A DNA stretch of 18,026 bases from Bacteroidales bacterium (GCA_020860885.1 JAJBTS010000376.1:1-18026); one strand, 5' to 3'; counted from the first letter of the stretch, positions 1-8,355 are shown. Notes: a model not told the origin generated them from the sequence alone. Numbers and translations: made by a program.

Positions 1-1888
1 CAGTAACATCTTCTCCGCCACTTTGAGGTCCACCCTGGCTTTGGCCTTGGGTTGGATCCGATTGTGGTCCTCCGGCTTGCTGTTGCGCATTGTACATCTC
101 CTGACTTGCAGCCTGGAACGCAGCATTTACCTCAGCCATACCGGCATCGATACCTGCTATATCCTGAGCTTTATGAGCTTCTTTCAGTTTAGAGAGAGCA
201 GCTTCTATCGGAGCTTTTTTATCTGCGGGAATTTTATCGCCTAACTCTTTCAACTGTTTTTCAGTCTGGAAGATCAGGCTATCCGCATGATTCAATTTAT
301 CGATTTTTTCTTTTTCTTTGGCATCCGATTCCGCGTTGGCAGCAGCTTCGTCTTTCATACGTTTGATTTCTTCTTCGCTCAAACCGCTGGAAGCTTCAAT
401 ACGTATAGCCTGTTCTTTGCCTGTTGCTTTATCTTTAGCCGATACACTTACTACTCCGTTTGCATCGATATCGAATGTTACTTCAATTTGAGGCACTCCT
501 CTTGGAGCCGGCATTATACCATCTAAGTGGAATTTCCCGATAGTCTTATTATCTTTTGCCAAAGGTCTTTCACCTTGAAGTACGTGAATTTCAACCGATG
601 GCTGGTTATCTATCGCGGTAGTAAATGTTTCCGTTTTCTTAATTGGAATAGTAGCATTTGCTTCGATCATTTTAGTCATTACGCTACCCATGGTTTCAAT
701 ACCTAAAGAAAGAGGAGTAACGTCTAACAATACCATTCCACCTAAATTACTATCTCCGGAAAGGATAGCACCCTGAATGGCAGCACCGATAGCTACTACT
801 TCATCCGGGTTTACACCTTTAGAAGGAGTTTTACCGAAAATCTTTTCTACCTCACTTTGAATAGCAGGAATACGGGTAGATCCTCCTACCAATATAACTT
901 CTGTAATGTCCGAGGCAGTTAGTCCGGCATCTTTCAGTGCTTTCTCACAAGGAGACACACATGCTTTGATCAATTTGTCTGCTAATTGTTCAAATTTAGC
1001 GCGGGTTAATGTAGTAACCAAGTGCTTTGGCATCCCATCCACCGGCATGATGTAAGGCAGATTAATTTCTGTTGAAGTAGAACTTGAAAGTTCAATTTTT
1101 GCTTTTTCTGCGGCTTCTTTCAAACGCTGCATAGCCATCGCGTCTTTACGCAAGTCCAGTCCTTCGTTTTTCTGGAATTCTTCAGCCAGCCAGTCTATAA
1201 TCACATGGTCGAAATCATCTCCTCCCAGGTGCGTATCACCATTGGTTGAAAGAACTTCAAACACACCGCCTCCTAATTCAAGGATAGAGATATCGAATGT
1301 TCCGCCTCCCAAGTCGAATACGGCAATTTTCATATCCTTATCTGCTTTATCCAAGCCATAAGCTAAAGCTGCTGCAGTAGGCTCATTGATAATACGTTTC
1401 ACTTTCAAACCTGCAATTTCTCCCGCTTCAATAGTAGCTTGCCTTTGTGAATCTGCAAAATACGCAGGAACAGTAATTACGGCTTCTGTTACTTCCTGAC
1501 CCAGGTAATCTTCAGCTGTTTTCTTCATTTTCTGAAGAATCATTGCTGAAATTTCCTGTGGAGTATATAATCTTCCATCAATATCCACACGTGGAGTATT
1601 GTTATCTCCTTTAACTACTTTATATGGAACACGAGCAATTTCGTTTTGCACTTGATCGTAAGTTTCACCCATAAATCTCTTGATAGAGAAAATGGTTTTG
1701 GTAGGATTTGTGATAGCCTGGCGTTTTGCAGGATCTCCTACTTTTCTTTCATTATTGCCGGTAAAGGCTACGATAGAAGGCGTAGTCATTTTACCTTCGC
1801 TATTAGGTATAACAACCGGCTTATTCCCTTCCATTACGGCCACACAAGAGTTGGTTGTTCCTAAGTCAATTCCAATGATTTTTCCCAT
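1..1888 (-). CDS. dnaK: Molecular chaperone DnaK (Hsp70), 3' end cut by window edge
   Basis: ATP-dependent cytoplasmic chaperone that binds exposed hydrophobic segments and works with DnaJ and GrpE. I read 629 codons on the minus strand from an ATG at 1888 ([20 protein letters not shown]). The frame stays open to the left edge, so only about the last ten residues, normally an acidic EEVD-like tail, are missing. Visible hallmarks are the first Hsp70 signature IDLGTTNS, the phosphate-binding [13 protein letters not shown], the third signature [11 protein letters not shown], the interdomain linker and start of the substrate domain ([14 protein letters not shown]), and a helical lid ending in a Q/G/P-rich tail ([16 protein letters not shown]). 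No dnaJ or grpE is adjacent. I see no CIRCE operator upstream. Several short plus-strand open frames over this stretch are antisense shadows. Confidence 0.97.
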   Translation of the reverse strand, partial: MGKIIGIDLGTTNSCVAVMEGNKPVVIPNSEGKMTTPSIVAFTGNNERKVGDPAKRQAITNPTKTIFSIKRFMGETYDQVQNEIARVPYKVVKGDNNTPRVDIDGRLYTPQEISAMILQKMKKTAEDYLGQEVTEAVITVPAYFADSQRQATIEAGEIAGLKVKRIINEPTAAALAYGLDKADKDMKIAVFDLGGGTFDISILELGGGVFEVLSTNGDTHLGGDDFDHVIIDWLAEEFQKNEGLDLRKDAMAMQRLKEAAEKAKIELSSSTSTEINLPYIMPVDGMPKHLVTTLTRAKFEQLADKLIKACVSPCEKALKDAGLTASDITEVILVGGSTRIPAIQSEVEKIFGKTPSKGVNPDEVVAIGAAIQGAILSGDSNLGGMVLLDVTPLSLGIETMGSVMTKMIEANATIPIKKTETFTTAIDNQPSVEIHVLQGERPLAKDNKTIGKFHLDGIMPAPRGVPQIEVTFDIDANGVVSVSAKDKATGKEQAIRIEASSGLSEEEIKRMKDEAAANAESDAKEKEKIDKLNHADSLIFQTEKQLKELGDKIPADKKAPIEAALSKLKEAHKAQDIAGIDAGMAEVNAAFQAASQEMYNAQQQAGGPQSDPTQGQSQGGPQSGGEDVT

Positions 1889-1962
1889 AAATTTTGAATG
1901 TTTTATTTGTTTATATTTTATTTTTTAATTTTCAGAATTTTAATCTTACGTTTATAATTCTT

Positions 1963-1993
1963 CAAATGATATGCCAAATCAAAGAAAGACAAA
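1963..1993 (-). promoter_or_regulatory. Candidate dnaK promoter
   Basis: On the minus strand TTTG (1993-1990) is followed after 18 bases by TATCATTTG (1971-1963). This resembles the Bacteroidetes primary-sigma promoter TTTG-N19-21-TAnnTTTG, but has one extra base in the -7 element. It would give a leader of roughly 70 nt before the dnaK ATG. The divergent purM promoter lies about 100 bases away. No heat-shock operator was recognised, so stress control is not visible here. Confidence 0.4.
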
Positions 1994-2095
1994 AAGTCGG
2001 TCAAATTGTCACAACACCTTATTTGATTGAATGCTTACAATATAACAAAACAAAAGAAAACATTGTTTATGGTAAATATATCATTCACTTTTTAT

Positions 2096-2103
2096 TACTT
2101 TTG
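2096..2103 (+). promoter_or_regulatory. -7 promoter element of purM
   Basis: TACTTTTG matches the Bacteroidetes -7 consensus TAnnTTTG exactly. No good TTTG box is seen at the expected -33 position. The predicted start of transcription near 2109-2110 leaves a leader of about 16 nt before the ATG at 2126. It also rules out the longer open frame beginning at 2027, which would start upstream of the promoter. Confidence 0.6.
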
Positions 2104-2125
2104 TGCTCAAGTTAATAATTTCATC

Positions 2126-3292
2126 ATGACCGATCAACGTTATATGCAGCGCGGTGTTTCCGCTTCCAAAGAAGATGTACATAATGCAATAAAGAACATC
2201 GACAAAGGAATCTTTCCAAAGGCTTTTTGTAAAATTATACCTGACATCTTAGGCAACGATCCTGAATATTGCAATATAATGCATGCCGACGGAGCCGGGA
2301 CAAAATCTTCACTGGCCTATTTATACTGGAAAGAGACAGGAGACCTTTCCGTATGGAAAGGGATAGCCCAGGATGCGCTGATCATGAATGTAGATGATTT
2401 GTTGTGCGTAGGTGCAACGGACAATATTCTCCTTTCTTCTACTATCGGAAGAAATAAACATCTTATACCCGGGGAAGTTATCTCAGCCATCATTAATGGT
2501 ACGAATGAACTGTGCGAAGAATTAAGCAGTCTGGGTGTAAATATTTACCCGACCGGCGGAGAGACTGCCGATGTGGGAGATCTTGTACGAACCATTATTG
2601 TTGATTCTACCGTTACCTGCCGTATGAGACGTTCGGATGTGATCGATAACGCTAATATCCGGCCGGGAGATGTGATTGTCGGATTGGCTTCTTATGGGAA
2701 AGCTTCTTATGAAAAAGAATACAACGGAGGTATGGGCAGCAATGGTTTAACCTCTGCTCGCCACGATGTATTCTCCAAATATCTGGCGGAAAAATATCCG
2801 GAAAGTTTTGATCCGAATGTTCCCGGAGATTTAATCTATTCGGGAAAGATGAGACTAACTGACAAAATTGATGAATTAGGACTGGATGCCGGAAAATTAG
2901 TCTTGTCTCCTACCCGCACATACGCTCCGGTTATCAAAACAGTACTAGATAAACTGAGAGATAAGATCCATGGAATGGTACATGTATCCGGAGGGGCCCA
3001 AACCAAAGTTCTTCACTTTGTAGAGAAAGTAAAAATTACAAAAAACAATTTATTTCCTGTTCCTCCCTTATTCAGGATTATCCAGGAGCAATCCGGCACA
3101 GACTGGAAAGAGATGTACAAAGTATTTAATATGGGACACAGGATGGAAATCTACCTTCCGAAAGAATATGCAGAGGAAGTGATTGCCATATCCCGGTCTT
3201 TCGATATTGATGCACAAATAGTAGGATTTGTAGAGGGTTCTGAAAAAACGGAATTAGTTATCGAAGGAGAAAACGGACAATTTACCTATTAG
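2126..3292 (+). CDS. purM: Phosphoribosylformylglycinamidine cyclo-ligase (AIR synthase), Bacteroidetes-type
   Basis: Catalyses the ATP-dependent ring closure of FGAM to AIR, the fifth step of cytoplasmic de novo purine synthesis. The 388-residue product has the PurM/AIRS layout. The N-terminal domain carries MHADGAGTK (residues 52-60) and a nucleotide/metal region with DALIMNVDDLLCVGA, then GGETADVGDL. The C-terminal domain contains HVSGGAQTK. It is longer than the ~345-residue E. coli enzyme, as I recall for the divergent Bacteroidetes form. The frame is open back to 2027, but I choose the ATG at 2126 because the product then begins MTDQRYMQRGVSASKEDVH, a normal PurM N-terminus, and because the promoter sits between the two starts. 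A radical SAM gene follows after 14 bases, suggesting co-transcription. Confidence 0.93.
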   Translation: MTDQRYMQRGVSASKEDVHNAIKNIDKGIFPKAFCKIIPDILGNDPEYCNIMHADGAGTKSSLAYLYWKETGDLSVWKGIAQDALIMNVDDLLCVGATDNILLSSTIGRNKHLIPGEVISAIINGTNELCEELSSLGVNIYPTGGETADVGDLVRTIIVDSTVTCRMRRSDVIDNANIRPGDVIVGLASYGKASYEKEYNGGMGSNGLTSARHDVFSKYLAEKYPESFDPNVPGDLIYSGKMRLTDKIDELGLDAGKLVLSPTRTYAPVIKTVLDKLRDKIHGMVHVSGGAQTKVLHFVEKVKITKNNLFPVPPLFRIIQEQSGTDWKEMYKVFNMGHRMEIYLPKEYAEEVIAISRSFDIDAQIVGFVEGSEKTELVIEGENGQFTY

Positions 3293-3306
3293 TTCGTACT
3301 ATTTTT

Positions 3307-4230
3307 ATGAGCAATCATCCATTGCGATCTTTCAGTGATTTACTCTCGGAATATTTCCCTTTCAAAGTCCAGAAAATATCTGTCAACGCCGGATTCACCT
3401 GCCCGAACCGGGACGGAAGCAAAGGATTTGGAGGATGTACTTACTGCAACAATCAGACCTTCAGCCCGCAATACGCTGCCCGGAGTAAATCCGTAACTCA
3501 ACAATTGGAAGAAGGTATACGTTTCTTTTCTCATAAATATCCTGAAATGAGATACATTGCATATTTCCAGGCTTATACCAACACTTACGACACTATTGAG
3601 AATCTCCTCAGGAAATATCAGGAAGCTTTGGAATATCCGGGAATCGTAGGATTAATTATAGGAACACGGCCTGATTGTATGCCCGAAGAACTTCTGAACG
3701 AACTTCAAAAGTTTTCCCAAACCCATTTTCTTTTAATAGAATATGGATTGGAATCAACCCATAACACGACATTGGAGTTCATTAACAGAGGCCATACGTA
3801 TGAAGAATCTGTAGAAACTATTTTAAGAACACATAAAAAAAACATTTTGTGTGGCGCCCATTTGATTTTAGGACTCCCCACCGAATCCAGAGAGTTAATT
3901 CTCTCTCATGCCTCCAAGATATCTCACTTGCCTTTAACCACTGTAAAACTTCATCAACTGCAATTAATAAGAAATACCCGGATGGCTCAGCAATACAAAG
4001 CTCATCCTGAATGGTTTCATTTATATACCATAGAGGAGTACATCGATTTGTGCATTGATTTCATGGAAAGATTAAATCCGGACTTTCTCATAGAGCGATT
4101 TGTTTCCCAATCCCCTAAAGAATTACTGATCGCTCCCGACTGGGGATTAAAGAACTATGAATTTACTGCAAAATTGAATAAGCGTATTTTCGAAAGAAAA
4201 TCTTATCAGGGAAAAGAATTTATTTTTTAG
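3307..4230 (+). CDS. TIGR01212-family radical SAM protein (YhcC-like)
   Basis: A 307-residue radical SAM enzyme of the TIGR01212/YhcC group, whose reaction is not established as far as I know. The [4Fe-4S] cysteines fit C32, C44 and C47 within FTCPNRDGSKGFGGCTYC. This C-x11-C-x2-C spacing, with an RDG motif between, is typical of TIGR01212 rather than the usual CxxxCxxC. Further family features are IIGTRPDCMPEELL, the EYGLESTHNTTLEFINRGHT region and GAHLILGLPTE, as in the elongator protein 3-like radical SAM fold. It is cytoplasmic with no signal peptide. It starts 14 bases after purM with no visible promoter between them, so it is probably the distal gene of that transcript. The functional link to purine synthesis is unclear and may only be positional. 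Confidence 0.9.
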   Translation: MSNHPLRSFSDLLSEYFPFKVQKISVNAGFTCPNRDGSKGFGGCTYCNNQTFSPQYAARSKSVTQQLEEGIRFFSHKYPEMRYIAYFQAYTNTYDTIENLLRKYQEALEYPGIVGLIIGTRPDCMPEELLNELQKFSQTHFLLIEYGLESTHNTTLEFINRGHTYEESVETILRTHKKNILCGAHLILGLPTESRELILSHASKISHLPLTTVKLHQLQLIRNTRMAQQYKAHPEWFHLYTIEEYIDLCIDFMERLNPDFLIERFVSQSPKELLIAPDWGLKNYEFTAKLNKRIFERKSYQGKEFIF

Positions 4231-4278
4231 ACTCTGAAAAAATATTTTCAGACTGTGAAAATAAACTTTCAGAGTCTA
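4228..4278. repeat. Nested palindrome in a convergent intergenic gap
   Basis: A perfect 12-bp inverted repeat, TAGACTCTGAAA (4228-4239) and TTTCAGAGTCTA (4267-4278), begins on the stop codon of the radical SAM gene. Inside it are two mutually exclusive 8-bp stems: TATTTTCA (4243-4250) with TGAAAATA (4256-4263), or TCTGAAAA (4233-4240) with TTTTCAGA (4245-4252). The block reads as four alternately oriented copies of a ~10-bp CTCTGAAAA-like unit. A second hairpin follows, GGACAT (4292-4297) with ATGTCC (4305-4310). Because the flanking genes converge, a transcript-end or 3'-stabilising role is plausible. The large palindrome lacks a downstream T-tract on either strand, so it is not a standard intrinsic terminator. 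Confidence 0.7.
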
Positions 4279-4338
4279 AAAATAAATTTCCGGACATATG
4301 GAAAATGTCCTTTACTGGATAGAGAAAAATCAGTACAA

Positions 4339-5424
4339 TTACTTCACTTTAAACAGCCACCTTGTTCCTGCAAGTATAACATGATTATTTGCATTCTTCT
4401 GTTCAGCAAATTTTCCCTGAAAATCAATATGACTATAGGTATAAGCAATATGAAAACGTAAATCTTTCGTTAATGGATGAGTGAACGGATAAAATTCCAA
4501 TGCAGCCTGTAAGCCTGCACTTTCGTATGCATTTTCTTTCCAGTTCTTATCGTAACGCTGGTTCCATGTTCCTTTCACTGCAGGGCGCCATTTTCCTAAA
4601 TTGTATTTCAGGTTTAAACTTACCGATTGATCCTGAACGTACCGGGAACCCAATTCTTCGTTCACGATAGATCCGTAATCCATATTCCTATTTCCGATAA
4701 GATAGTCCAACTCAACTATTAATCGCTGTATATTCAACTGATTACCAACCGTTATCCAGTTATAGAACTTGGTTTTACTATGCTGGAATAAGCCATATCC
4801 CCAGCGGGTTTTCCATATCCCATCAAACAAATTACCCTGCCATAAAAAGTTCATGGCAAAGGCTTTGTTTTTATATTCTTCACTGGCGAACTGAGATACA
4901 TTCGAGTTCGTTACCTGCAAGTTCATGATTTGTCCGGAAAACTTATAAGCCACATTCACACCTGTAGCATACATATCAAAATCTCCGGAAATTAAAGAAG
5001 GCAAATACAGATCAGCTCCATTATAATCATATTCGAACGTACCTAATTGCACAGCCTGCTTCCCTACTGTAAAAGTCCAATCTTTCCCGGCGTCTAGAGC
5101 CAACCATGCATGATCCGTAGCCGAGGAATAATTATCGCGGATAAGCGGGGTTTGTGGCTTATTGAAACGATGACGAAAACGATAATGGATACCGGGAACG
5201 ATTTCCCCTACCAGCCACAAGCGAAGAGTCTGACCCCGGAATACTGCATTATTTAAAGTGCTGTTTGAAAAATCTGTTTGAAAATCAATCCGTGTATCGA
5301 TCATGATATTCAACATCTTATCGTCCCACAATAATTTATCGATTATGCTCTCACTTTCCCGGTGCTGGGCCGACAGGCCAAGAGCAGCCAGAGAAAATAT
5401 AAAAACAAAGTATAATTTCTTCAT
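4339..5424 (-). CDS. Outer-membrane beta-barrel porin (OprO/OprP-like)
   Basis: A 361-residue product with a clear signal peptide (MKKLYFVFIFSLAALGLSAQ, cleavage probably after the Ala of SAQ). The mature part has alternating hydrophobic and aromatic strands separated by polar turns, for example FRGQTLRLWLVGEIVPGIHY, DHAWLALDAGKDWTFTVGKQ and RLIVELDYLIGNRNMDYG. It ends in a final strand with a C-terminal aromatic (LAGTRWLFKVK). This pattern fits the Bacteroidetes porin group annotated as phosphate-selective porin O/P; the substrate cannot be read from sequence. It lies 81 bases downstream of the esterase gene on the same strand, with its own -7 element, so it may be transcribed alone or by read-through. 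No SusC/SusD pair or phosphate-transport genes are nearby. Confidence 0.75.
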   Translation of the reverse strand: MKKLYFVFIFSLAALGLSAQHRESESIIDKLLWDDKMLNIMIDTRIDFQTDFSNSTLNNAVFRGQTLRLWLVGEIVPGIHYRFRHRFNKPQTPLIRDNYSSATDHAWLALDAGKDWTFTVGKQAVQLGTFEYDYNGADLYLPSLISGDFDMYATGVNVAYKFSGQIMNLQVTNSNVSQFASEEYKNKAFAMNFLWQGNLFDGIWKTRWGYGLFQHSKTKFYNWITVGNQLNIQRLIVELDYLIGNRNMDYGSIVNEELGSRYVQDQSVSLNLKYNLGKWRPAVKGTWNQRYDKNWKENAYESAGLQAALEFYPFTHPLTKDLRFHIAYTYSHIDFQGKFAEQKNANNHVILAGTRWLFKVK

Positions 5425-5472
5425 GAATAAATGGAATTACCTGATTGAGTAGTTAAATTATATAAACAATAA

Positions 5473-5480
5473 CAAATTTA
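5473..5480 (-). promoter_or_regulatory. -7 promoter element of the porin gene
   Basis: The minus strand reads TAAATTTG, an exact TAnnTTTG match in the 81-base gap between the esterase stop and the porin ATG. No convincing TTTG -33 box is present. The leader would be about 45 nt. This suggests that the porin has its own promoter as well as possible read-through. Confidence 0.45.
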
Positions 5481-5505
5481 ACTTTTATTTGTTCGGTACA
5501 TTTAT

Positions 5506-7494
5506 TCATTTTTTCCAGTCGTTTGTCCTGAATGGAGATGCAGGCAAATCGGCGCCATTATAAAGATTACATTCCGGATTATCGGCCCAGGCATACCTTA
5601 CGGCTACCGGGAAAGGCACTTTTGGTGAACTTACAATAACTTCATTCTTTATTATCTCTGCATCCGCCCAATGAAAAACATGATCAGGGCCAGCTATAGC
5701 AAATCCTTTAAGGGAAGAACCATGTAAAATTTTTAATCCTTCCGCATGATCGAAGTTTATCCTGATTTGATTGCCTTCTATGCGATATCCTTTGTATATA
5801 GGTCCTGAAAAAGGAATATCTTTTCCATAAGTTTGAGCCAATGCATTCAAAGCCAGTCTTCGCCCTACTTCCTGCTTATTTTTCGGATGAATATCTGAAG
5901 CCTCTCCTATATCTATGGTTACAGCTATGCCTGTACCCCCGAGATGTAAAGTTTGTAGTTGAGCTTCTCTTAATTCTGCCCAGTCGGAATCTGTAGGCTC
6001 CGGATTAACAGACAGAAAATTAGCCAGTTGAACAAAATAAAAAGGAAAATCTTTGTTCCACTGCTTACGCCAATCGCGTATCATTAAAGGAAAAAGTTCC
6101 CGGTATTGAGGAGCATTTCCCACATTCGATTCACCCTGATACCATATCACTCCCTGAATAGCGTAAGGGATCAAAGGATGAATCATAGCATTATATAATA
6201 CCGTTGGCCTGTTTGGATGCCCTAAAGAAGAAACCGGGCGGGAAGGAAAATCGTTAAAATTAACGACCGATTCATACTTCCAGTCTCCTGCCAAAGAAAT
6301 AGTAGAAGCTGGATTTTCCTGCAAAGAAAGATAGATTTCTTCCGGTTTAGAGGAAAAACCTCCGGCCCCATTTGTATCGGTAACACGGACTGTAATTACA
6401 GCTTTATTATTTGTATTCCATTTAGCCGGAACAGCATAAATCCTTTTAATATTGTATCCTTCTGAAGCGCCAATCTGTTCTCCGTTAAAGAAAGTGATAT
6501 CGTCATCATCTATACTCCCCAGACTGAGATTCAAAGATTTTCCTTTCCAGGATTCAGGGATGATCACTTCTTTTCTGAACCAGACTATTCCATCGAAGTT
6601 ATCCATTCCCACATTTTCCCAGATATTGGGTAGAGACATTCTTTTCCAACTTTGATCATTAAAATAATTACCTGCCCAGACTGCTTCTCCTTTTTTATAC
6701 CCTTTATCAGCATCTGTTATAAGTTGATTCCATTCTTTAGTCTTAATTTCATACTGCCGGCGGATTTCTTCGTCCGATTGTTTGCTAATCTCAACAACAC
6801 GATCTTTAAATTCAGGCATCCATATCAAAGACTCTCCGCTTGTCCATGCTTCTGCAACGGTTCCTCCCCAGGAAGAACTGATCAAACCAATAGGAATATT
6901 TAATTCCCGGGACAGGTTACGACCAAAAAAATAAGCCGTAGCCGAAAATTCAGGAATAGTTGCAGGAGAACAAACCTGCCATCCATCCCGTGTTTGCCGA
7001 ATATTTTCCAGAGGTTGGAAACTGGTTTCCCTTTCAATATGCAACAGACGGATAGAAGGATAATTTGCTTCCCTGATCTCTTTCTCATAGTCCAGAATCT
7101 TACCCCATCCTGCCAGGGGCATTTCCATATTGGATTGGCCGGAACAAATCCAGACTTCTCCGATTAATACATTCGTAAGTTTTTTTTTCTTTCCATCTGA
7201 TATGGAAATGGAGTAAGGACCTCCCGCCACGGGAGTTTTTACTGAGATCTTCCAGTTTCCGGAATTATCGGATCGGGCAGAGTATTCACGGTTGTCCCAT
7301 GAAGTAACTAAAGTCACGTTCTTCCCCGGAGAAGCCTTTCCCCATAGAGGGGCGTCTGTTTGCTGTTGCAATACCATGTTATCGGAAAATATTTCCGGCA
7401 AAAGAATCTCGGCATATACTCCTACGCATTGGAATAAAGAAAAGACTGTCAGGAATATCATCGGCCGGAGATAAATAAATGGTGTGTTTTTCAT
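5506..7494 (-). CDS. Secreted SGNH-type sialate O-acetylesterase-like esterase
   Basis: A 662-residue exported esterase with an N-terminal signal peptide (hydrophobic residues ~11-28, probably cut after YAE). Family members remove O-acetyl groups from sialic acids or from plant polysaccharides such as xylan. After a small beta domain (~30-110), the catalytic block EVWICSGQSNMEMPL puts the nucleophile at Ser121. A jelly-roll/galactose-binding-like insert follows (~275-405, with WFRKEVIIPESWKGK and NGEQIG). The SGNH fold then resumes with GVIWYQGESN (~448-457) and DIHP, giving the likely catalytic Asp534/His536. This broken SGNH layout matches the SASA/DUF303 family. It starts 18 bases after the pyrophosphatase stop, so the two are probably co-transcribed. 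No sialidase, epimerase or SusCD genes are present, so the real substrate is open. Confidence 0.87.
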   Translation of the reverse strand: MKNTPFIYLRPMIFLTVFSLFQCVGVYAEILLPEIFSDNMVLQQQTDAPLWGKASPGKNVTLVTSWDNREYSARSDNSGNWKISVKTPVAGGPYSISISDGKKKKLTNVLIGEVWICSGQSNMEMPLAGWGKILDYEKEIREANYPSIRLLHIERETSFQPLENIRQTRDGWQVCSPATIPEFSATAYFFGRNLSRELNIPIGLISSSWGGTVAEAWTSGESLIWMPEFKDRVVEISKQSDEEIRRQYEIKTKEWNQLITDADKGYKKGEAVWAGNYFNDQSWKRMSLPNIWENVGMDNFDGIVWFRKEVIIPESWKGKSLNLSLGSIDDDDITFFNGEQIGASEGYNIKRIYAVPAKWNTNNKAVITVRVTDTNGAGGFSSKPEEIYLSLQENPASTISLAGDWKYESVVNFNDFPSRPVSSLGHPNRPTVLYNAMIHPLIPYAIQGVIWYQGESNVGNAPQYRELFPLMIRDWRKQWNKDFPFYFVQLANFLSVNPEPTDSDWAELREAQLQTLHLGGTGIAVTIDIGEASDIHPKNKQEVGRRLALNALAQTYGKDIPFSGPIYKGYRIEGNQIRINFDHAEGLKILHGSSLKGFAIAGPDHVFHWADAEIIKNEVIVSSPKVPFPVAVRYAWADNPECNLYNGADLPASPFRTNDWKK

Positions 7495-7512
7495 GTTATC
7501 GGATTTATATTT

Positions 7513-8136
7513 TTACTTAACTTGCGAAGCGATCTCCTTATTATAATCTTTTACAGATCGTAGAATAACATCGTAAGCCACCTCCACATCATAGATATCT
7601 GTGAGAATCATTCGTTGATTCGGATCGGTCGGTAAATCTTTATATGTAGTAAAATAATGTATCAATCGATTGACAATCCGTTCCGGAAGCTGATGAATGC
7701 TTTTGTACTGACTGTAAACCAGATCATCTTTCAGAACAGCAATAATCTTATCGTCGGCCTGATTGCGGTCTAACAACCGGAAGCCTCCAATAGGAATAGC
7801 CCATGCTATAATATCTCCGTGGGTTACATCTTTCTCTGTCAGCACACAAATATCCAGTGGATCCTTATCTCCGTCAATATCTTTTCTTTTCAGAGCTTCA
7901 TTTGTCAATTCAGCCACTCTGTGGGAACAATAAGTCTTCGGGATAAACCCATACAAAGCAGGAACTATATTGGAATACTTCTGCGGGCGGTCGATGGATA
8001 AATAGCCGGAAGTTTTATCTACTTCATATTTGACTGTATCGGTGGAAACAATTTCAATAAAAGTCCTTACCTCATAAGGAATCTTATCTCCCGGATCTAT
8101 CCCATGCCAGGGATGTGCTTTATGGTCGTGTAACAT
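7513..8136 (-). CDS. ppa: Inorganic pyrophosphatase, family I
   Basis: Hydrolyses pyrophosphate released by nucleotide, aminoacyl-tRNA and polymer synthesis, pulling those reactions forward in the cytoplasm. The 207-residue product has the family I metal-binding signature DGDKDPLD (residues 88-95, three aspartates), the N-terminal EVRTFIEIVSTDTVKYEVDK strand region, and YGFIPKTYC, matching the usual YGYIPxT. It is slightly longer than the ~175-residue E. coli enzyme. The start at MLHDHKAHPWHGIDPG is the only reasonable upstream Met. Just upstream on the same strand is a complete promoter-leader-terminator unit, which could be a separate small RNA or an attenuated leader of this gene. A nearer candidate -7, TACTTTTA (8175-8168), has one mismatch. 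Confidence 0.92.
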   Translation of the reverse strand: MLHDHKAHPWHGIDPGDKIPYEVRTFIEIVSTDTVKYEVDKTSGYLSIDRPQKYSNIVPALYGFIPKTYCSHRVAELTNEALKRKDIDGDKDPLDICVLTEKDVTHGDIIAWAIPIGGFRLLDRNQADDKIIAVLKDDLVYSQYKSIHQLPERIVNRLIHYFTTYKDLPTDPNQRMILTDIYDVEVAYDVILRSVKDYNKEIASQVK

Positions 8137-8190
8137 AACTTAAAAAAGTATTTGGTTTTAGAAGGTATAAAAGTAGATAAAAAATAAAAA

Positions 8191-8267
8191 TAAAAAAAGG
8201 GAATTCTCACGAACTCCCTAATTCAATCTTTGTTAACCTTAAATCTAATACTATTATGAAAAAACTA
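8191..8267 (-). ncRNA. Candidate ~77-nt small RNA or attenuated ppa leader
   Basis: A compact transcription unit on the minus strand, between the dus stop (8356) and the ppa ATG (8136). It has a textbook promoter, a predicted start near 8267, an A/U-rich body with little strong structure (containing AUAGUAUUAGAUUUAAGG and GUUAACAAAGAUUG), and a strong intrinsic terminator ending at the U-tract near 8191. No coding frame of useful length is present. From memory, very similar leader-plus-hairpin blocks occur in many Bacteroides and Parabacteroides intergenic regions, with the hairpin arms varying and the body conserved. I cannot verify this here. It could be a free small RNA of a multicopy family, or a ppa leader whose terminator is sometimes read through. 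Confidence 0.6.
8192..8219 (-). terminator. Intrinsic terminator of the small-RNA unit
   Basis: The minus-strand RNA reads AGGGAGUU, loop CGUGAG, AAUUCCCU. This is an 8-bp stem with one G-U pair and a 6-base loop, immediately followed by a run of six to seven U and more U-rich sequence. It is the clearest intrinsic terminator in the window. It lies 55 bases before the ppa start, so it would also stop transcripts entering from dus. Confidence 0.85.
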
Positions 8268-8272
8268 CTCTG

Positions 8273-8304
8273 CAAAGATAAGTAGGATTTTAATATCTTC
8301 CAAA
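8273..8304 (-). promoter_or_regulatory. Consensus promoter of the small-RNA unit
   Basis: TTTG (8304-8301), 20 bases, then TATCTTTG (8280-8273) on the minus strand. Both boxes match the Bacteroidetes consensus TTTG-N19-21-TAnnTTTG exactly, making this one of the two best promoters in the window. It starts downstream of the dus stop codon and drives the unit that ends at the terminator at 8192-8219. Confidence 0.8.
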
Positions 8305-8355
8305 TATTTTCCAGAAATCGGACGTTAAATTAATAAAAAAAAGATTAAAAGGATT

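Noticed and set aside
1889..2125. Search for a CIRCE or similar heat-shock operator upstream of dnaK
   Set aside because: No TTAGCACTC-type inverted repeat is visible; only a variant sigma-type promoter could be proposed.
4255..4461. 68-residue plus-strand open frame in the convergent gap
   Set aside because: Starts inside the palindrome and ends antisense to the porin 3' end; no promoter or recognisable protein.
8258..8287. Nine-codon plus-strand frame MKKLLCKDK that looks like a leader peptide
   Set aside because: It is antisense to the small-RNA unit; its bases are explained by the minus-strand promoter and transcript start, and no plus-strand gene follows.
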